Part shown: piece after piece, positions 26,385 through 35,757 of the stretch | Layout of the letters: each line of letters starts with the position of its first letter | Numbering within the stretch: the first letter of the stretch is position 1 | NCBI GenBank assembly: GCA_910578715.1 | Contig: CAJTRL010000012.1 | Span: 1 to 64,000, forward strand | Source: an uncultured Lachnospiraceae bacterium | GTDB lineage: Bacteria; Bacillota; Clostridia; Lachnospirales; Lachnospiraceae | DNA length: 64,000 nucleotides | Reading direction: 5' to 3' | The notes under the pieces: generated by a model | Database searches by the model: none | What the model was told of the DNA's origin: nothing | What the model saw: only the letters and a program-made list of their open reading frames with translations | Position numbers and translations under genes: made by a program

Positions 26385-27141
26385 GCATTCTCTTCAGCTT
26401 CCGCCAGAACAGAAATGGCCTGATAAAGTCTTTTATCTTCTGCCACCGCACCTTCCACGGGTTCACAAAATGCGGATACTGAGCGTTTCTTCCACGCCAT
26501 TTGTGGAACAGAAACGGCTTCTCGATGTCCGCCACTTCCGGAATCATGTGTTCATGGCCGAAATACTTCGCGACTTCAATCGGTGCAAAACGCATCCCCG
26601 CCTCTTCGATGACATTCTTATTTTTACAGCACAGAAACGTATCTTCGTTGTAATCACCGTCCGGCATCTTTTCCCATTTCAGGGCCGCCTGTTTCGGGAA
26701 CTGTAACAGCCTTTTGCTCCGGATGGAAACGCTGTTCCCTACCCGGCAGATTTCTCCCCTGGAATCCCGGTAAGCATAATCGTTCTTTGGAAGCGGCCAG
26801 GGCGAGCCGATATAATCGTAATCCAAAAATTCCCTGCGCCAGCTTTCCGGGTGCACCACAAACCCATCGTAATGCACGAGCAGCACAAACTCCGTATCGA
26901 TGTGCTCCGCCAGTTCATACACCATCTTATAATTAAACGCGTCGATATCCTTCAATTTGGATGTATGCTTATAATGAATGCCTTTGGGAAGGAAAATGGG
27001 CTTTCTGTGGGTAATCAGAACCACGTCCCCAAACTCGATTCCGCGCATACTGTATTCGAGCGCCCGTATCGTTTCATAAAGATTGACGCTGGTCATCGCT
27101 GCCAGCGTGACATTCGGAAGTTGTAACTTTTCCACTCCCAT
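26359..27141 (-). CDS. DUF5672 family protein, putative glycosyltransferase
   Basis: 260 residues. LPNVTLAAMTSVNLYETIRA at the start, FVLLVHYDGFVVHPESWRRE near residue 90 and FLDYDYIGSPWP are typical of DUF5672, a family found in glycan loci and thought to be a GT-A-like transferase. HYDGFV may serve as the D-x-D-like region. No signal peptide or membrane segment. Function is unproven. It follows the DUF6056 gene by 17 bases. Confidence 0.85.
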   Translation of the reverse strand: MGVEKLQLPNVTLAAMTSVNLYETIRALEYSMRGIEFGDVVLITHRKPIFLPKGIHYKHTSKLKDIDAFNYKMVYELAEHIDTEFVLLVHYDGFVVHPESWRREFLDYDYIGSPWPLPKNDYAYRDSRGEICRVGNSVSIRSKRLLQFPKQAALKWEKMPDGDYNEDTFLCCKNKNVIEEAGMRFAPIEVAKYFGHEHMIPEVADIEKPFLFHKWRGRNAQYPHFVNPWKVRWQKIKDFIRPFLFWRKLKRMRAEAGRWE

Positions 27142-27158
27142 ATGACCACCGTTCCTTT

Positions 27159-28799
27159 CTATTCTCCTGTACCGGAGTCGCCTTCACTCAGTTTCACCCA
27201 GTCTTTTCCATAATAATCGGCAACCGCAAGATTCAGCCAGTTTCCCGCGTCCGTTGACAAATCCTCGAAGTCGAACAATGCCGGCCTTGCGGAAAAAGGC
27301 TCTATCATAACTTTCGTTACCGTATCGTCCACATAAAGCGCATGCCGCTCCATTGCCTCCTCATAGTAAACAGCTGCATCGCCGTTTGTCAGGGAACGCA
27401 GGGCCGAAATGCCCGTATAAGTGTTCTTATCCGCCGTCAGCGTCCATATCAGCAAAACGAGCAGAACGCAGGCGGCCGTCATCCGGTTCCCGGCGCGCTC
27501 TAAAAACATGCCAAGATACGCTCCCGCAGAGTGCGCGTCCGACTCCCTGAACGCCCCGCTCCCGTTCCGGTGCCCCAGCCACCCGAACCAGTATACCGTT
27601 ACGAAGAACAGACACAGATAATAAACCATCTGAATAATATTATCCACCCTGGACAGGCCTGCCATACCGACCGCATACAGGGTCGGCGTGAACATCGCGG
27701 ACAAAAGGCAGAAAGCCCCCGCCGTCACCCAGACGGGATGCGCAAAACGCATTTCGGATTTTTTTCCAATCCGCCAGAATACCGGAAGGAGCGCAAGCCA
27801 GATAATAATGACAAATGTGTCAGTCCAGCTTATGGTAAAAACAACCGCATAGTAAAATGACAGAAGAACTGCCATCACCGGCGAATAGCCCACATCCGTA
27901 TCGATACTCGCCCGCATCGCATTCCCCGGCGCCAGAATATTGCACAGAAAACCCGCCGTAAACGAAAGAAACGGGAGCAGAACCAGGAATGCCTTCTGCC
28001 TTTTTTTTATAAAAGCAAATAGCAGCAATAGCGTCAGCAATATCTCGGCCTGTAATGCGGTCACAAGATTGCCGCCTCCCACGATAACGCCGAGCAGAAC
28101 AGCCGCCGCGCACCTCCAGGCCGCCGCTCCTTTTTTTTCCGTCCATAAAATTCCCGACACAAGTGTCAGCATTATAAAAAACAGCGATTCCATCAATATA
28201 TAATGGGTCGCGCCGTTATACCAGTAAATCCCCTCAAAAGGCGCTTCCATCACCTGATAGAACATAAAAAGCAGAAGAAACATCACGAGCGACGCCCGCT
28301 TTGCGTCACTGCCAAGCCACTTGGTGAGAATCTGCCTTCCAAGCACAAAAGTGCCCCCCGCGAACATGCCAATCATGACGATGGGTACGAGAAACGCCGC
28401 TTTATACCAGAAATTCATCGGACAGACCGCCATCAGGAAACAAGATACATAAGTGCCCTGCCAGTTTACAAAAAATTCCCCTGTCTGCCGCAGTGCGGTC
28501 AGGATGGACTGCCACAAAGAACCGGTAGCCATCCAGGTATCATGAACCTGTCTGCCGTAATTATAATCGTCGATGCACATCACATTGTATCTTCCAAGCA
28601 ATAACAGCGGAAGAACCGATACCGCAAACAAAACCACCGCGCATACTGTCATTTTCCGCACAGAAATCCTGTCGACGGCGGAGGCAGTACGTGCCATATG
28701 CTTTTGAATACCGCTTGTTATTTTTTCATATTTTCCCTTGATGGCACCCTGTTCCCGCTTTGTATGTTCTGTCTTTTGCTCTGCACTGTCTCGCTTCAC
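27159..28799 (-). CDS. DUF6056 family multi-spanning membrane protein, GT-C-like (first copy)
   Basis: 546 residues. A hydrophilic, charged N-terminus of about 45 residues is followed by some ten hydrophobic segments. MCIDDYNYGRQVHDTW in the first outer loop carries the acidic pair expected of GT-C enzymes. NWQGTYVSCFLMA and the C-terminal DADYYGKDWV-like end (VADYYGKDWVKL) are shared with the paralogue at 42622. Likely transfers a sugar from a polyprenyl-phosphate donor outside the membrane, or is a related membrane enzyme; function is inferred. The GTG start overlaps the upstream stop (GTGA), so translation is coupled. Confidence 0.87.
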   Translation of the reverse strand: MKRDSAEQKTEHTKREQGAIKGKYEKITSGIQKHMARTASAVDRISVRKMTVCAVVLFAVSVLPLLLLGRYNVMCIDDYNYGRQVHDTWMATGSLWQSILTALRQTGEFFVNWQGTYVSCFLMAVCPMNFWYKAAFLVPIVMIGMFAGGTFVLGRQILTKWLGSDAKRASLVMFLLLFMFYQVMEAPFEGIYWYNGATHYILMESLFFIMLTLVSGILWTEKKGAAAWRCAAAVLLGVIVGGGNLVTALQAEILLTLLLLFAFIKKRQKAFLVLLPFLSFTAGFLCNILAPGNAMRASIDTDVGYSPVMAVLLSFYYAVVFTISWTDTFVIIIWLALLPVFWRIGKKSEMRFAHPVWVTAGAFCLLSAMFTPTLYAVGMAGLSRVDNIIQMVYYLCLFFVTVYWFGWLGHRNGSGAFRESDAHSAGAYLGMFLERAGNRMTAACVLLVLLIWTLTADKNTYTGISALRSLTNGDAAVYYEEAMERHALYVDDTVTKVMIEPFSARPALFDFEDLSTDAGNWLNLAVADYYGKDWVKLSEGDSGTGE

Positions 28800-29827
28800 C
28801 TGCCCAGTCTCTCCTTTATCCGCCGCCGTACTCCGCGGGCAATTTTACCGCAATATGCTTTTCCGTAAATATATTTTCCTTGAAGCATCATGGTTTTCAG
28901 CCGGAGGCCCTCCGGCTTCTCGTTCAGGCGGGCATATTTGCGGGAAGTTCTTTTGTACTCCGCCAGCTCTTCTCTGCATTCTGCGGCGGTAAATACGCGC
29001 CCCCGTCTGTCCATATAATGCCAGCCCTCATATATATTCTGCTCCGACGCCCAGTAGCCGTCGGACACGTTATGTCTCGCCCAGTATTTGGGGGCCAGTA
29101 TATACTGCACCGTATCGCTCGTAAAGGCTGGAAAATAAGAGAACGAGGAATTGGCGAGCAGCAGATACCTGGCATTTTTTAAAATGCTGTAATCCTTTGC
29201 CAAATCAAAATTATAGGCCGGAATGCCTGGCAGGAACTTCCCGGCCTCCTTCACGTCGTTGGTGATAATCATAAATTCCATCCGGGGATTGACCTTCCGC
29301 ATCTGCGCCATGCCACGGAGCCAGTATCTTTTCCGAAGATACAGCTCCGGAGAGCCCATGTAATCGCTGCACCGCAAATGCAGAATGCAGAGGTTCTCCC
29401 GGCTGTACTCCTTACAGTCATATTCCGGTTTCACGGAAAGCCATTGTTTGATTTCTTCCTTATGACGGATAAAATAGTCCTCCGCCTGGAAATTACCGTA
29501 TAAAAGCGTATCGTCCTCTATATCGAATAAGGCTTTGTCCGCGTCCGTCACATATACGCCATGCGTCAGGTCATGTTTGGAATTGCCCGCAAAAAGCCTG
29601 TCCTCTTTTTCATAATAAACTTTCTGATAATCTTCTTTCCGGGAAGGCACGCCGTAATCCAGATTCATAAAATAGAGTCCGCAGCTGCTGTGCATATTAT
29701 TGGCAAAATGCTCCGGGTCGAGAACGCTGAACTGATACCCTTTGTCCATCGCAATACATCTTGTCGTCACATAGAAAAACAACTGATTTCCGAGCCCGAA
29801 CCCTTCCTGCGTTTCAATTCCTAACAT
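28796..29827 (-). CDS. Divergent GT11-like (fucosyltransferase-related) protein
   Basis: 343 residues from the ATG at 29827; a longer frame to 29917 overlaps the ABC gene end and lacks a site. GFGLGNQLFFYVTTR at the start matches the G-G-L-G-N-Q motif of GT11, and ANSSFSYFPAF near residue 225 matches its C-terminal motif. The GDP-binding H-x-R-R-x-D motif appears as HLRCSD, with Cys in place of the second Arg, so donor use may differ from true alpha-1,2-fucosyltransferases. The C-terminus is basic. Its stop overlaps the start of the DUF6056 gene by four bases. Confidence 0.85.
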   Translation of the reverse strand: MLGIETQEGFGLGNQLFFYVTTRCIAMDKGYQFSVLDPEHFANNMHSSCGLYFMNLDYGVPSRKEDYQKVYYEKEDRLFAGNSKHDLTHGVYVTDADKALFDIEDDTLLYGNFQAEDYFIRHKEEIKQWLSVKPEYDCKEYSRENLCILHLRCSDYMGSPELYLRKRYWLRGMAQMRKVNPRMEFMIITNDVKEAGKFLPGIPAYNFDLAKDYSILKNARYLLLANSSFSYFPAFTSDTVQYILAPKYWARHNVSDGYWASEQNIYEGWHYMDRRGRVFTAAECREELAEYKRTSRKYARLNEKPEGLRLKTMMLQGKYIYGKAYCGKIARGVRRRIKERLGR

Positions 29828-29855
29828 ACAATACCCATACCTTTCTTCCGGCCTG

Positions 29856-31682
29856 TTACAGACTGCTCTCCACGATTTGCTCTCCATCCACTTTATAGAT
29901 GATATCGCATTTCGCAATCGTATTCAGCCGGTGCGCGATAATAACCATCGTCTTTTTCCCGTGGAAGCTGTTGACCGCATCCATAACCGCTTTTTCCGTA
30001 TCGTTATCGAGCGCGGAGGTCGCCTCGTCGAAAACGAGAATCTCCGGGTCGTGATATAATGCCCTCGCAATCCCGATACGCTGTCTCTGTCCGCCGGAAA
30101 TTCTGACACCTCTGTCACCAATTGTCGTATCGAGCCCTTCCGGCAGTTCTTCGATAAATTCTTTCAACTGTGCTTCTTCCAGCACTTCCCAGATTCTTTT
30201 CTCATCGATTTTATCCGCGTCGATTCCGAAGGCGATATTGTCCCGGATGGACTCGTCCACGAGATAAATGGACTGTGGAATATAACCAATCTGGGAAAGC
30301 CACGCGTCATAATCATCAAAAATATTTTTGCCGTCCCAGGTGATGGTCCCCTTCTGTGCATGCAGTAAGCCGAGCAGAATATCTACAATCGTCGATTTTC
30401 CGGCCCCCGAAGGCCCCATGATGCCGACGGACTGCCCGCGCTTCACTTCCATGTGGGCGTCCGTGAAAATATTTTTATCCGTCCCCGGATAGGCGAACGT
30501 AATATGGTCGAGCACGATTTTATCCCGTAAAACGGGCTTTTCCTTTCTATCGGCGCCGCCCGTTTCTTTTTTCTCTTCCGCTCCATACCCTGTCACGCTG
30601 CCGTTCACATCCTGTTTCATGCTTTCGTTCAGATTTTCATACAGATAATCCAGACAGGGCTGTGAATAGGAGATTTCCGACAGATAAGTATTGATACGGT
30701 TGGCGCTGGGCATGACGCGGACCGCCGCCACCGCAAAGGCGGTGAGCTGTGGAATCAGCACGTTGATATTGCCGCCTCCAAGAATATATACCATGATAAA
30801 AGCCAGCATGCTGACAATAAATATCATCTCAATCATCAGCCTCGGCAGATTATTTAATACCGCATAGTTTCTCGCCACGTTGGCGCCGATGCTTCCGCTT
30901 TCATAATAATTCCGGACAAAAAACTCTTCCCGGTGCAGTACTTTAACGTCTTTGAGCCCGTAAATGGACTGAATGCGCCATTTGGCGATTCTGGACTGTA
31001 TCTCCTGATTTTTTCTTCCAATCGCGTTCAGACGCGGTTTCAGGATTTTAGATAACAGCAGCGTCATGCCGAGGAAAAGCACGACGATAAAAAAGGTCAT
31101 GGCCGGACTGACAATCACCAGCACAATGCACAGAAAAGCCGAAACCACGATTTCCGTAATCATTTGTATCAGAACGAGAATCAGCTGGAACGCATTGGGA
31201 ATGTCGCTGTCCGTCAGCCGGAATACCGTCGGGATATCCGCACCCAGATATTCTTCATAAGGCCTGTTCAGAAATTCACGCATTACACGGCTTATCATCC
31301 GGTTCCTGTTTCTCGTGACAAAAGTATTCTGCACATAGGTCTGAAATAGCAGATACGTATTTTTGACAACATAAAGAACCATGAGCGCCGCCAGCATAAT
31401 AATAATCAGACGGTTTCCGTCTCCCATCCGTGCCATGTCAGCCGTCCCGATATGCAGAAAACGCAGAACTTTTCCGACAATTTCATTCTCATAAAGCGCT
31501 TCCGGCTCCATAATCCCCTGAACGAGCGGAACCATCATGGAAACGCCGAGCGTCTCTAACAGGCCCCCGATTAAAATCAGAATGCCGAGCCCGATGAACT
31601 GCAACTTCTGTTTTCTGTCAAAAAGATAGCCGATTTTCTGAAGCATCGTTATCTTCTTTTCTTTCTGTGACCGTTTCTTCAT
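29856..31682 (-). CDS. ABC transporter, fused permease and ATPase, PglK/MsbA-like (first copy)
   Basis: 608 residues. Six membrane segments cover about residues 15-340. The ATPase domain has GPSGAGKST (Walker A), ISGGQRQRIGIARAL (signature, Ile for the usual Leu) and ILVFDEATSALDND (Walker B). It is a clear paralogue of the protein at 4338-6080. Between the domains lies an extra polar stretch of about 35 residues rich in Gly, Glu and Lys (DNA about 30530-30620), not seen in the paralogue. It is expected to flip lipid-linked oligosaccharide. An in-frame TAG directly before the ATG fixes the start at 31682. Confidence 0.93.
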   Translation of the reverse strand: MKKRSQKEKKITMLQKIGYLFDRKQKLQFIGLGILILIGGLLETLGVSMMVPLVQGIMEPEALYENEIVGKVLRFLHIGTADMARMGDGNRLIIIMLAALMVLYVVKNTYLLFQTYVQNTFVTRNRNRMISRVMREFLNRPYEEYLGADIPTVFRLTDSDIPNAFQLILVLIQMITEIVVSAFLCIVLVIVSPAMTFFIVVLFLGMTLLLSKILKPRLNAIGRKNQEIQSRIAKWRIQSIYGLKDVKVLHREEFFVRNYYESGSIGANVARNYAVLNNLPRLMIEMIFIVSMLAFIMVYILGGGNINVLIPQLTAFAVAAVRVMPSANRINTYLSEISYSQPCLDYLYENLNESMKQDVNGSVTGYGAEEKKETGGADRKEKPVLRDKIVLDHITFAYPGTDKNIFTDAHMEVKRGQSVGIMGPSGAGKSTIVDILLGLLHAQKGTITWDGKNIFDDYDAWLSQIGYIPQSIYLVDESIRDNIAFGIDADKIDEKRIWEVLEEAQLKEFIEELPEGLDTTIGDRGVRISGGQRQRIGIARALYHDPEILVFDEATSALDNDTEKAVMDAVNSFHGKKTMVIIAHRLNTIAKCDIIYKVDGEQIVESSL

Positions 31683-31806
31683 CTATATGACCATGTCCTT
31701 TCCCGCAAATAACACTGTTTCTGCCTTCGTCTGCGCGGTATGCCGTTGTTTCCGATGCGCTCTTAGACTGCCCGCGCCGCTTCCATTTCCGGTATAGTCC
31801 GCAATG

Positions 31807-32703
31807 TCATTCCCAGGCGCCGATTCGTATCATATCTGCCCTGTAGATATCCGAACAGTCCCATCCGTTCAGCCAGTTTTCCGGCGCAATAACCTGTTTA
31901 TCCGGGTTGTCGTTCAAATAGGAAGCCCACCAGCTGAAGCTGCTGTTTGCCAGAATATTGTTTCTGCACCGGCTCATCAGCATCAGCGCTTCATAATCCC
32001 TGTTGTCCGGCAGTTCAACCAGGACGACCGGAAAATTCCCATGCGCTCTGAGTCTTTCCGCCGCCCACTGATTATCATTGGTAAAAAGATAAAAGGTACA
32101 GTCAGGATGACTTTCCATCATCATTTTAACGGCGTTCTCATAATAGGCTTCCGTGCAGATATTGCCGAACAGTTCCTGATTCTGCGGCAGAAGATAATCG
32201 CCTCTCCGCACATGAATGCTGACGGATTCGCTCTGTTCCATCCGTTTCAGATAGTTTTCGGCCTGTCCGGACAGTCCATATCCCTTTTCTCTGCTCTTTC
32301 TGACATTTTCCAGACTAAATTCCTTTTTTAACAAATTCCCCGCGTCCCGAAAATATTTTTCGGACTGCCAGTACCCTTCCAGGTAAATATCATCCCAGCC
32401 AAAAATCTTGGACTGGAAGCATTTGTTTTCTTCAAAATAGGCGCGCCTTTTCCGCCCAAACAGCTTTCTGCGCACTCTTGCCGTAAACGCCATCGAAGAA
32501 TCCGTCATTTCCTCTATTTCCTGACGGTCTGCCTTTTCGTAAACAATCCCGAAAGCCGCAAGCGCCGGCTCCCGCTGCGCATCTTCCTTAAAACCCGCTT
32601 CATCATCCATTTTCACTGTTTTTCCCATACAGGTAAGCTGTTTATAGAGCGCATACTGGAACATCTGATTTCCGAGGCCGCCCGCCATCTGGATGATTAT
32701 CAT
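31807..32703 (-). CDS. Alpha-1,2-fucosyltransferase family (GT11)
   Basis: 298 residues, the normal length for bacterial GT11. GGLGNQMFQYALYKQL at residues 8-23, HVRRGDYL near residue 170 (the GDP-fucose-binding H-x-R-R-x-D motif) and NSSFSWWASYLN near 255 are all intact. It should transfer L-fucose from GDP-fucose to the lipid-linked glycan. The ATG at 32703 follows AAAGGGA. Downstream, 31683-31806 is 124 bases of intergenic sequence in which I see no promoter or gene. Confidence 0.95.
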   Translation of the reverse strand: MIIIQMAGGLGNQMFQYALYKQLTCMGKTVKMDDEAGFKEDAQREPALAAFGIVYEKADRQEIEEMTDSSMAFTARVRRKLFGRKRRAYFEENKCFQSKIFGWDDIYLEGYWQSEKYFRDAGNLLKKEFSLENVRKSREKGYGLSGQAENYLKRMEQSESVSIHVRRGDYLLPQNQELFGNICTEAYYENAVKMMMESHPDCTFYLFTNDNQWAAERLRAHGNFPVVLVELPDNRDYEALMLMSRCRNNILANSSFSWWASYLNDNPDKQVIAPENWLNGWDCSDIYRADMIRIGAWE

Positions 32704-32724
32704 ACCGTTTTTCCCTTTCTTTTA

Positions 32725-33792
32725 TTACCGTCTGCACCGCATTTTTATCGGAAGAATCACTCCTTCATTCAGGCGCATCACACACCAGTACAGCCGGGGA
32801 GATTTTAAGAAAAGCTCCATCTTCCTTTTTTCGTTAGCACTTGCAACTGCACACTGATAAATCCTGTCGCAGTCTTCCCGGCCTTCATTTATAACGTCTG
32901 TTATTTTTTGCAGATATTCCTTCTTTTCCGGCAGTCTGCTCTTTTTTACTTCATTATAAAAAAGAAGCAGTCTTTTACATACAAAATAGTCATGAATATC
33001 CGCCAGGTCTTCCCTTCCAAGCGAGCGCAGATAACCGCTCCGCTCCCGGTAGGCCGGTATCTGGTCCGTAAAAGTGCGGGAATTAATCCTGGCATTCATG
33101 ATACTTCCTTCTCTGTCTATTATATAGTTATAAGCGGCACTGTCAAGGTAAACGCATTTTGCGGCCCTTCCCAGCGCTTTGGCCGAGAATACCACGTCTT
33201 CGTACCATTTCCCGACGGCAAACCGCAGTCCCTCCAGCATTTCTCTCCGGTACAGCTTATTCCATGCGGCATTCTGAATATCATATTCTTCCCGCTCTTC
33301 CACATAATATTGCAGCGCTTCCTGGCCCTCAAAAACGACAATTCGATTCACCGAAGCGTCTTCCGTATGGTCCCTGTACACCCGCCTGTAACGGCAGACC
33401 GCCATATCCGCCTGGTGTTCCAGTGCTGCGCCCAGCATCCGCTCATACATATCCGCGTCTATCCAGTCGTCACCGTCCACAAAGCCGATAAAACTTCCCT
33501 TTGCAATATCCATTCCGACATTTCTGGCGTCCGCAAGACCTTTGTTTTCCTTATGAATCACGATAAGTCTGTCATCCTTTTCGGCCAGCCTGTCACAAAT
33601 CTCTTCTCCCCCGTCCGTAGAGCCGTCGTCCACAAGAATAATCTCCAGATTCCGGTAGGTCTGATTCAGAATGGAGCCTACGCCCCGTTCCAGATAGGGT
33701 GCGATATTATAGGCCGCCACGATGACCGATATCAGTTCGGTCTGGTTTTGGAGCGGGATATGGAAGATTGGGTTGTTTTGCAAAACTTTCAT
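32725..33792 (-). CDS. Glycosyltransferase family 2
   Basis: 355 residues. The GT-A domain begins near residue 20 with LISVIVAAYNIAPYLERG. VDDGSTDGGEEICDRL and FVDGDDWIDADMYERM carry the nucleotide- and metal-binding acidic residues. The C-terminal 150 residues are helical, as in many EPS GT2 enzymes. The ATG at 33792 follows AAAGGAG. It stands 17 bases after the AsnB stop and 21 bases before the fucosyltransferase. Donor and acceptor unknown. Confidence 0.94.
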   Translation of the reverse strand: MKVLQNNPIFHIPLQNQTELISVIVAAYNIAPYLERGVGSILNQTYRNLEIILVDDGSTDGGEEICDRLAEKDDRLIVIHKENKGLADARNVGMDIAKGSFIGFVDGDDWIDADMYERMLGAALEHQADMAVCRYRRVYRDHTEDASVNRIVVFEGQEALQYYVEEREEYDIQNAAWNKLYRREMLEGLRFAVGKWYEDVVFSAKALGRAAKCVYLDSAAYNYIIDREGSIMNARINSRTFTDQIPAYRERSGYLRSLGREDLADIHDYFVCKRLLLFYNEVKKSRLPEKKEYLQKITDVINEGREDCDRIYQCAVASANEKRKMELFLKSPRLYWCVMRLNEGVILPIKMRCRR

Positions 33793-33809
33793 AGATTAAA
33801 CTCCTTTTT

Positions 33810-35714
33810 TCAGAAACTCTTTTTTCCTGTCATAAACTCCATAAACATCAGCACATACCAAATCTGTGTCCGCCACACGCCTCTCTCCACGAAATCTTCC
33901 CACATCCGGCGGACCGCTTCTGCATTTAATAGCGTTTGTTCTTTTATCACCCGTTCATCGAGAAGTCCTTCCGCCCATTCCCGCAGACCGGGCTCTTTCA
34001 GCCACTTACCAAGCGGAATCGCAAAACCTGTTTTGGGGCGTTCCACCAGCTCCCGCGGCACATATTTATATAAAATATCACGCAATATTTTTTTAGTGAC
34101 ACCGCCCTGTCTTTTATAAGCTATCGGCAGCGTCCATGCAAATTCCACCACATCCTTATCCAGCATCGGCACCCGCGTCTCCAATGAAACCGCCATCGCG
34201 GTTCTGTCCACTTTGGTAAGGATATCGTCTGGATGATACATCAGCATATCCATCAGCATCAGATTGTGCAACGGCTCCGGCAAAAGTCCTGTGGAATAAG
34301 TGTCCATGACCGTTTCACAGTGCCGGGAAGCCGATGATGCAAGCTCCCGCCAGACTTCCGGCGCCAGCAGGTCCAGCCCTTCTCCGATTTCGGAGCATCT
34401 GTACAAGTCTTCGATGCCGGAAGCGCCGAGCAGTCTTGCCCGCGTAGCAAGCGGGCCTTCTTTTCCCCAGGGACTGTGTAATATCGCGGCGCTGACGGGT
34501 TTTCTGACAAAGGCGGGAATCCGTCCTGCCTTTTGAAGTACCCGTTCAAGGGAGCCGTAGGTCTGGTAGCCGCAGAAAAGCTCATCTCCGCCGTCCCCGC
34601 TCAGCGAAACCGTTACATGCTCCCTCGTCATGCGACTGACTAAATAGGTCGGTATCTGGGAAGAGTCCGCAAAAGGTTCTCCGAACATAGTCCCAAGTTT
34701 GGGAATCACCTGTTTGGCATCTTCCTCCGTGATATACAGTTCCGTATGCTCCGTTCCGAGATGGGCGGCAATTTTTTTGGCAATTTCGGCCTCATTAAAA
34801 TCCTTTTCCCACATGCCGATGGTATAGCTTCTGACACTTCTGTCACTTACTGACTGCATCAGTGAAACGATAGTGGAACTGTCGATTCCCGCCGACAAAA
34901 AAGCTCCCACCGGAACATCCGCCATCATCTGCCCCCGGATGGCGTCTTTCAGAAGGCGCTCCAGCTCTTCGGCCGCTTCCTGTCCGCTGCCCTGAAAAAG
35001 GTGGTTCTGTCCATAACAGGCGGCTTCTTTCATCGACCAGTATGTTGAAATCTCATAGGTATCAAACGGCGCTTTCGATTTCAATATTTTGCCCGGCTCC
35101 AGTTTATAGATTCCTTCATAAATAGAATAAGGCGCCGGAATATAACCGTAACGGAAATAGGTTTCCAGAATCCCCCTGTTGACAGGCGCCTGAAAACCGC
35201 CCAGACATGCGATTGCACCGAGTTCCGAGGCAAAGGCAAAAGTCTCTCCGATAAACCCGTAGTACAGAGGCTTTTCTCCGACTCTGTCCCTGGCAAGAAA
35301 TAACATTTGTTCTTTTTTGTCATATAAGGCTATGGCAAACATTCCTTTGCTCATTTTCAGCGTTTCTTCCAGCCCATATGCAGAGACTGCTTCCAAAAGC
35401 ACTTCCGTATCGGACGTGCCCCTGAAAGCAGTCACCTTTTTTTCCTGTATCAGTTTGTCCCGGATGACCGGATAATTATAAATTTCTCCGTTATAGGCAA
35501 TTACATAACGATTGTTGTGTGACTCCATCGGCTGTCCGCCCCCGGCGGACAAATCAATAATAGACAGCCGCCTGTGCCCAAGCACGACCCGTCTGTCCCC
35601 GGATGCCCAGACGCCGGACGCGTCCGGACCGCGATGGTAAATCCGTTCATTCATTTTCTCTATATTCCGGCGCCAGTCAGACGCTCCGTTACAAAACCCG
35701 GCAATTCCGCACAT
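33810..35714 (-). CDS. asnB: Asparagine synthase (glutamine-hydrolysing)-like amidotransferase (copy 2)
   Basis: 634 residues from the ATG at 35714 behind AAAGGAGC; the start is set by MCGIAGF, whose Cys2 is the glutaminase nucleophile. The N-terminal class-II glutaminase (about 1-200) is followed by the ATP-pyrophosphatase domain with LSAGIDSS (Ala in place of the usual Gly) and LSGDGGDELFCGY. In polysaccharide loci such enzymes (for example WbpS-like) amidate hexuronic acids rather than make asparagine. Together with the dehydrogenase and epimerase here a uronamide role is likely, but inferred. A paralogue lies two genes upstream. Confidence 0.93.
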   Translation of the reverse strand: MCGIAGFCNGASDWRRNIEKMNERIYHRGPDASGVWASGDRRVVLGHRRLSIIDLSAGGGQPMESHNNRYVIAYNGEIYNYPVIRDKLIQEKKVTAFRGTSDTEVLLEAVSAYGLEETLKMSKGMFAIALYDKKEQMLFLARDRVGEKPLYYGFIGETFAFASELGAIACLGGFQAPVNRGILETYFRYGYIPAPYSIYEGIYKLEPGKILKSKAPFDTYEISTYWSMKEAACYGQNHLFQGSGQEAAEELERLLKDAIRGQMMADVPVGAFLSAGIDSSTIVSLMQSVSDRSVRSYTIGMWEKDFNEAEIAKKIAAHLGTEHTELYITEEDAKQVIPKLGTMFGEPFADSSQIPTYLVSRMTREHVTVSLSGDGGDELFCGYQTYGSLERVLQKAGRIPAFVRKPVSAAILHSPWGKEGPLATRARLLGASGIEDLYRCSEIGEGLDLLAPEVWRELASSASRHCETVMDTYSTGLLPEPLHNLMLMDMLMYHPDDILTKVDRTAMAVSLETRVPMLDKDVVEFAWTLPIAYKRQGGVTKKILRDILYKYVPRELVERPKTGFAIPLGKWLKEPGLREWAEGLLDERVIKEQTLLNAEAVRRMWEDFVERGVWRTQIWYVLMFMEFMTGKKSF

Positions 35715-35757
35715 AGCCGCTCCTTTCGTGTGACAGTTTGATTCAGGCAATTTAATT

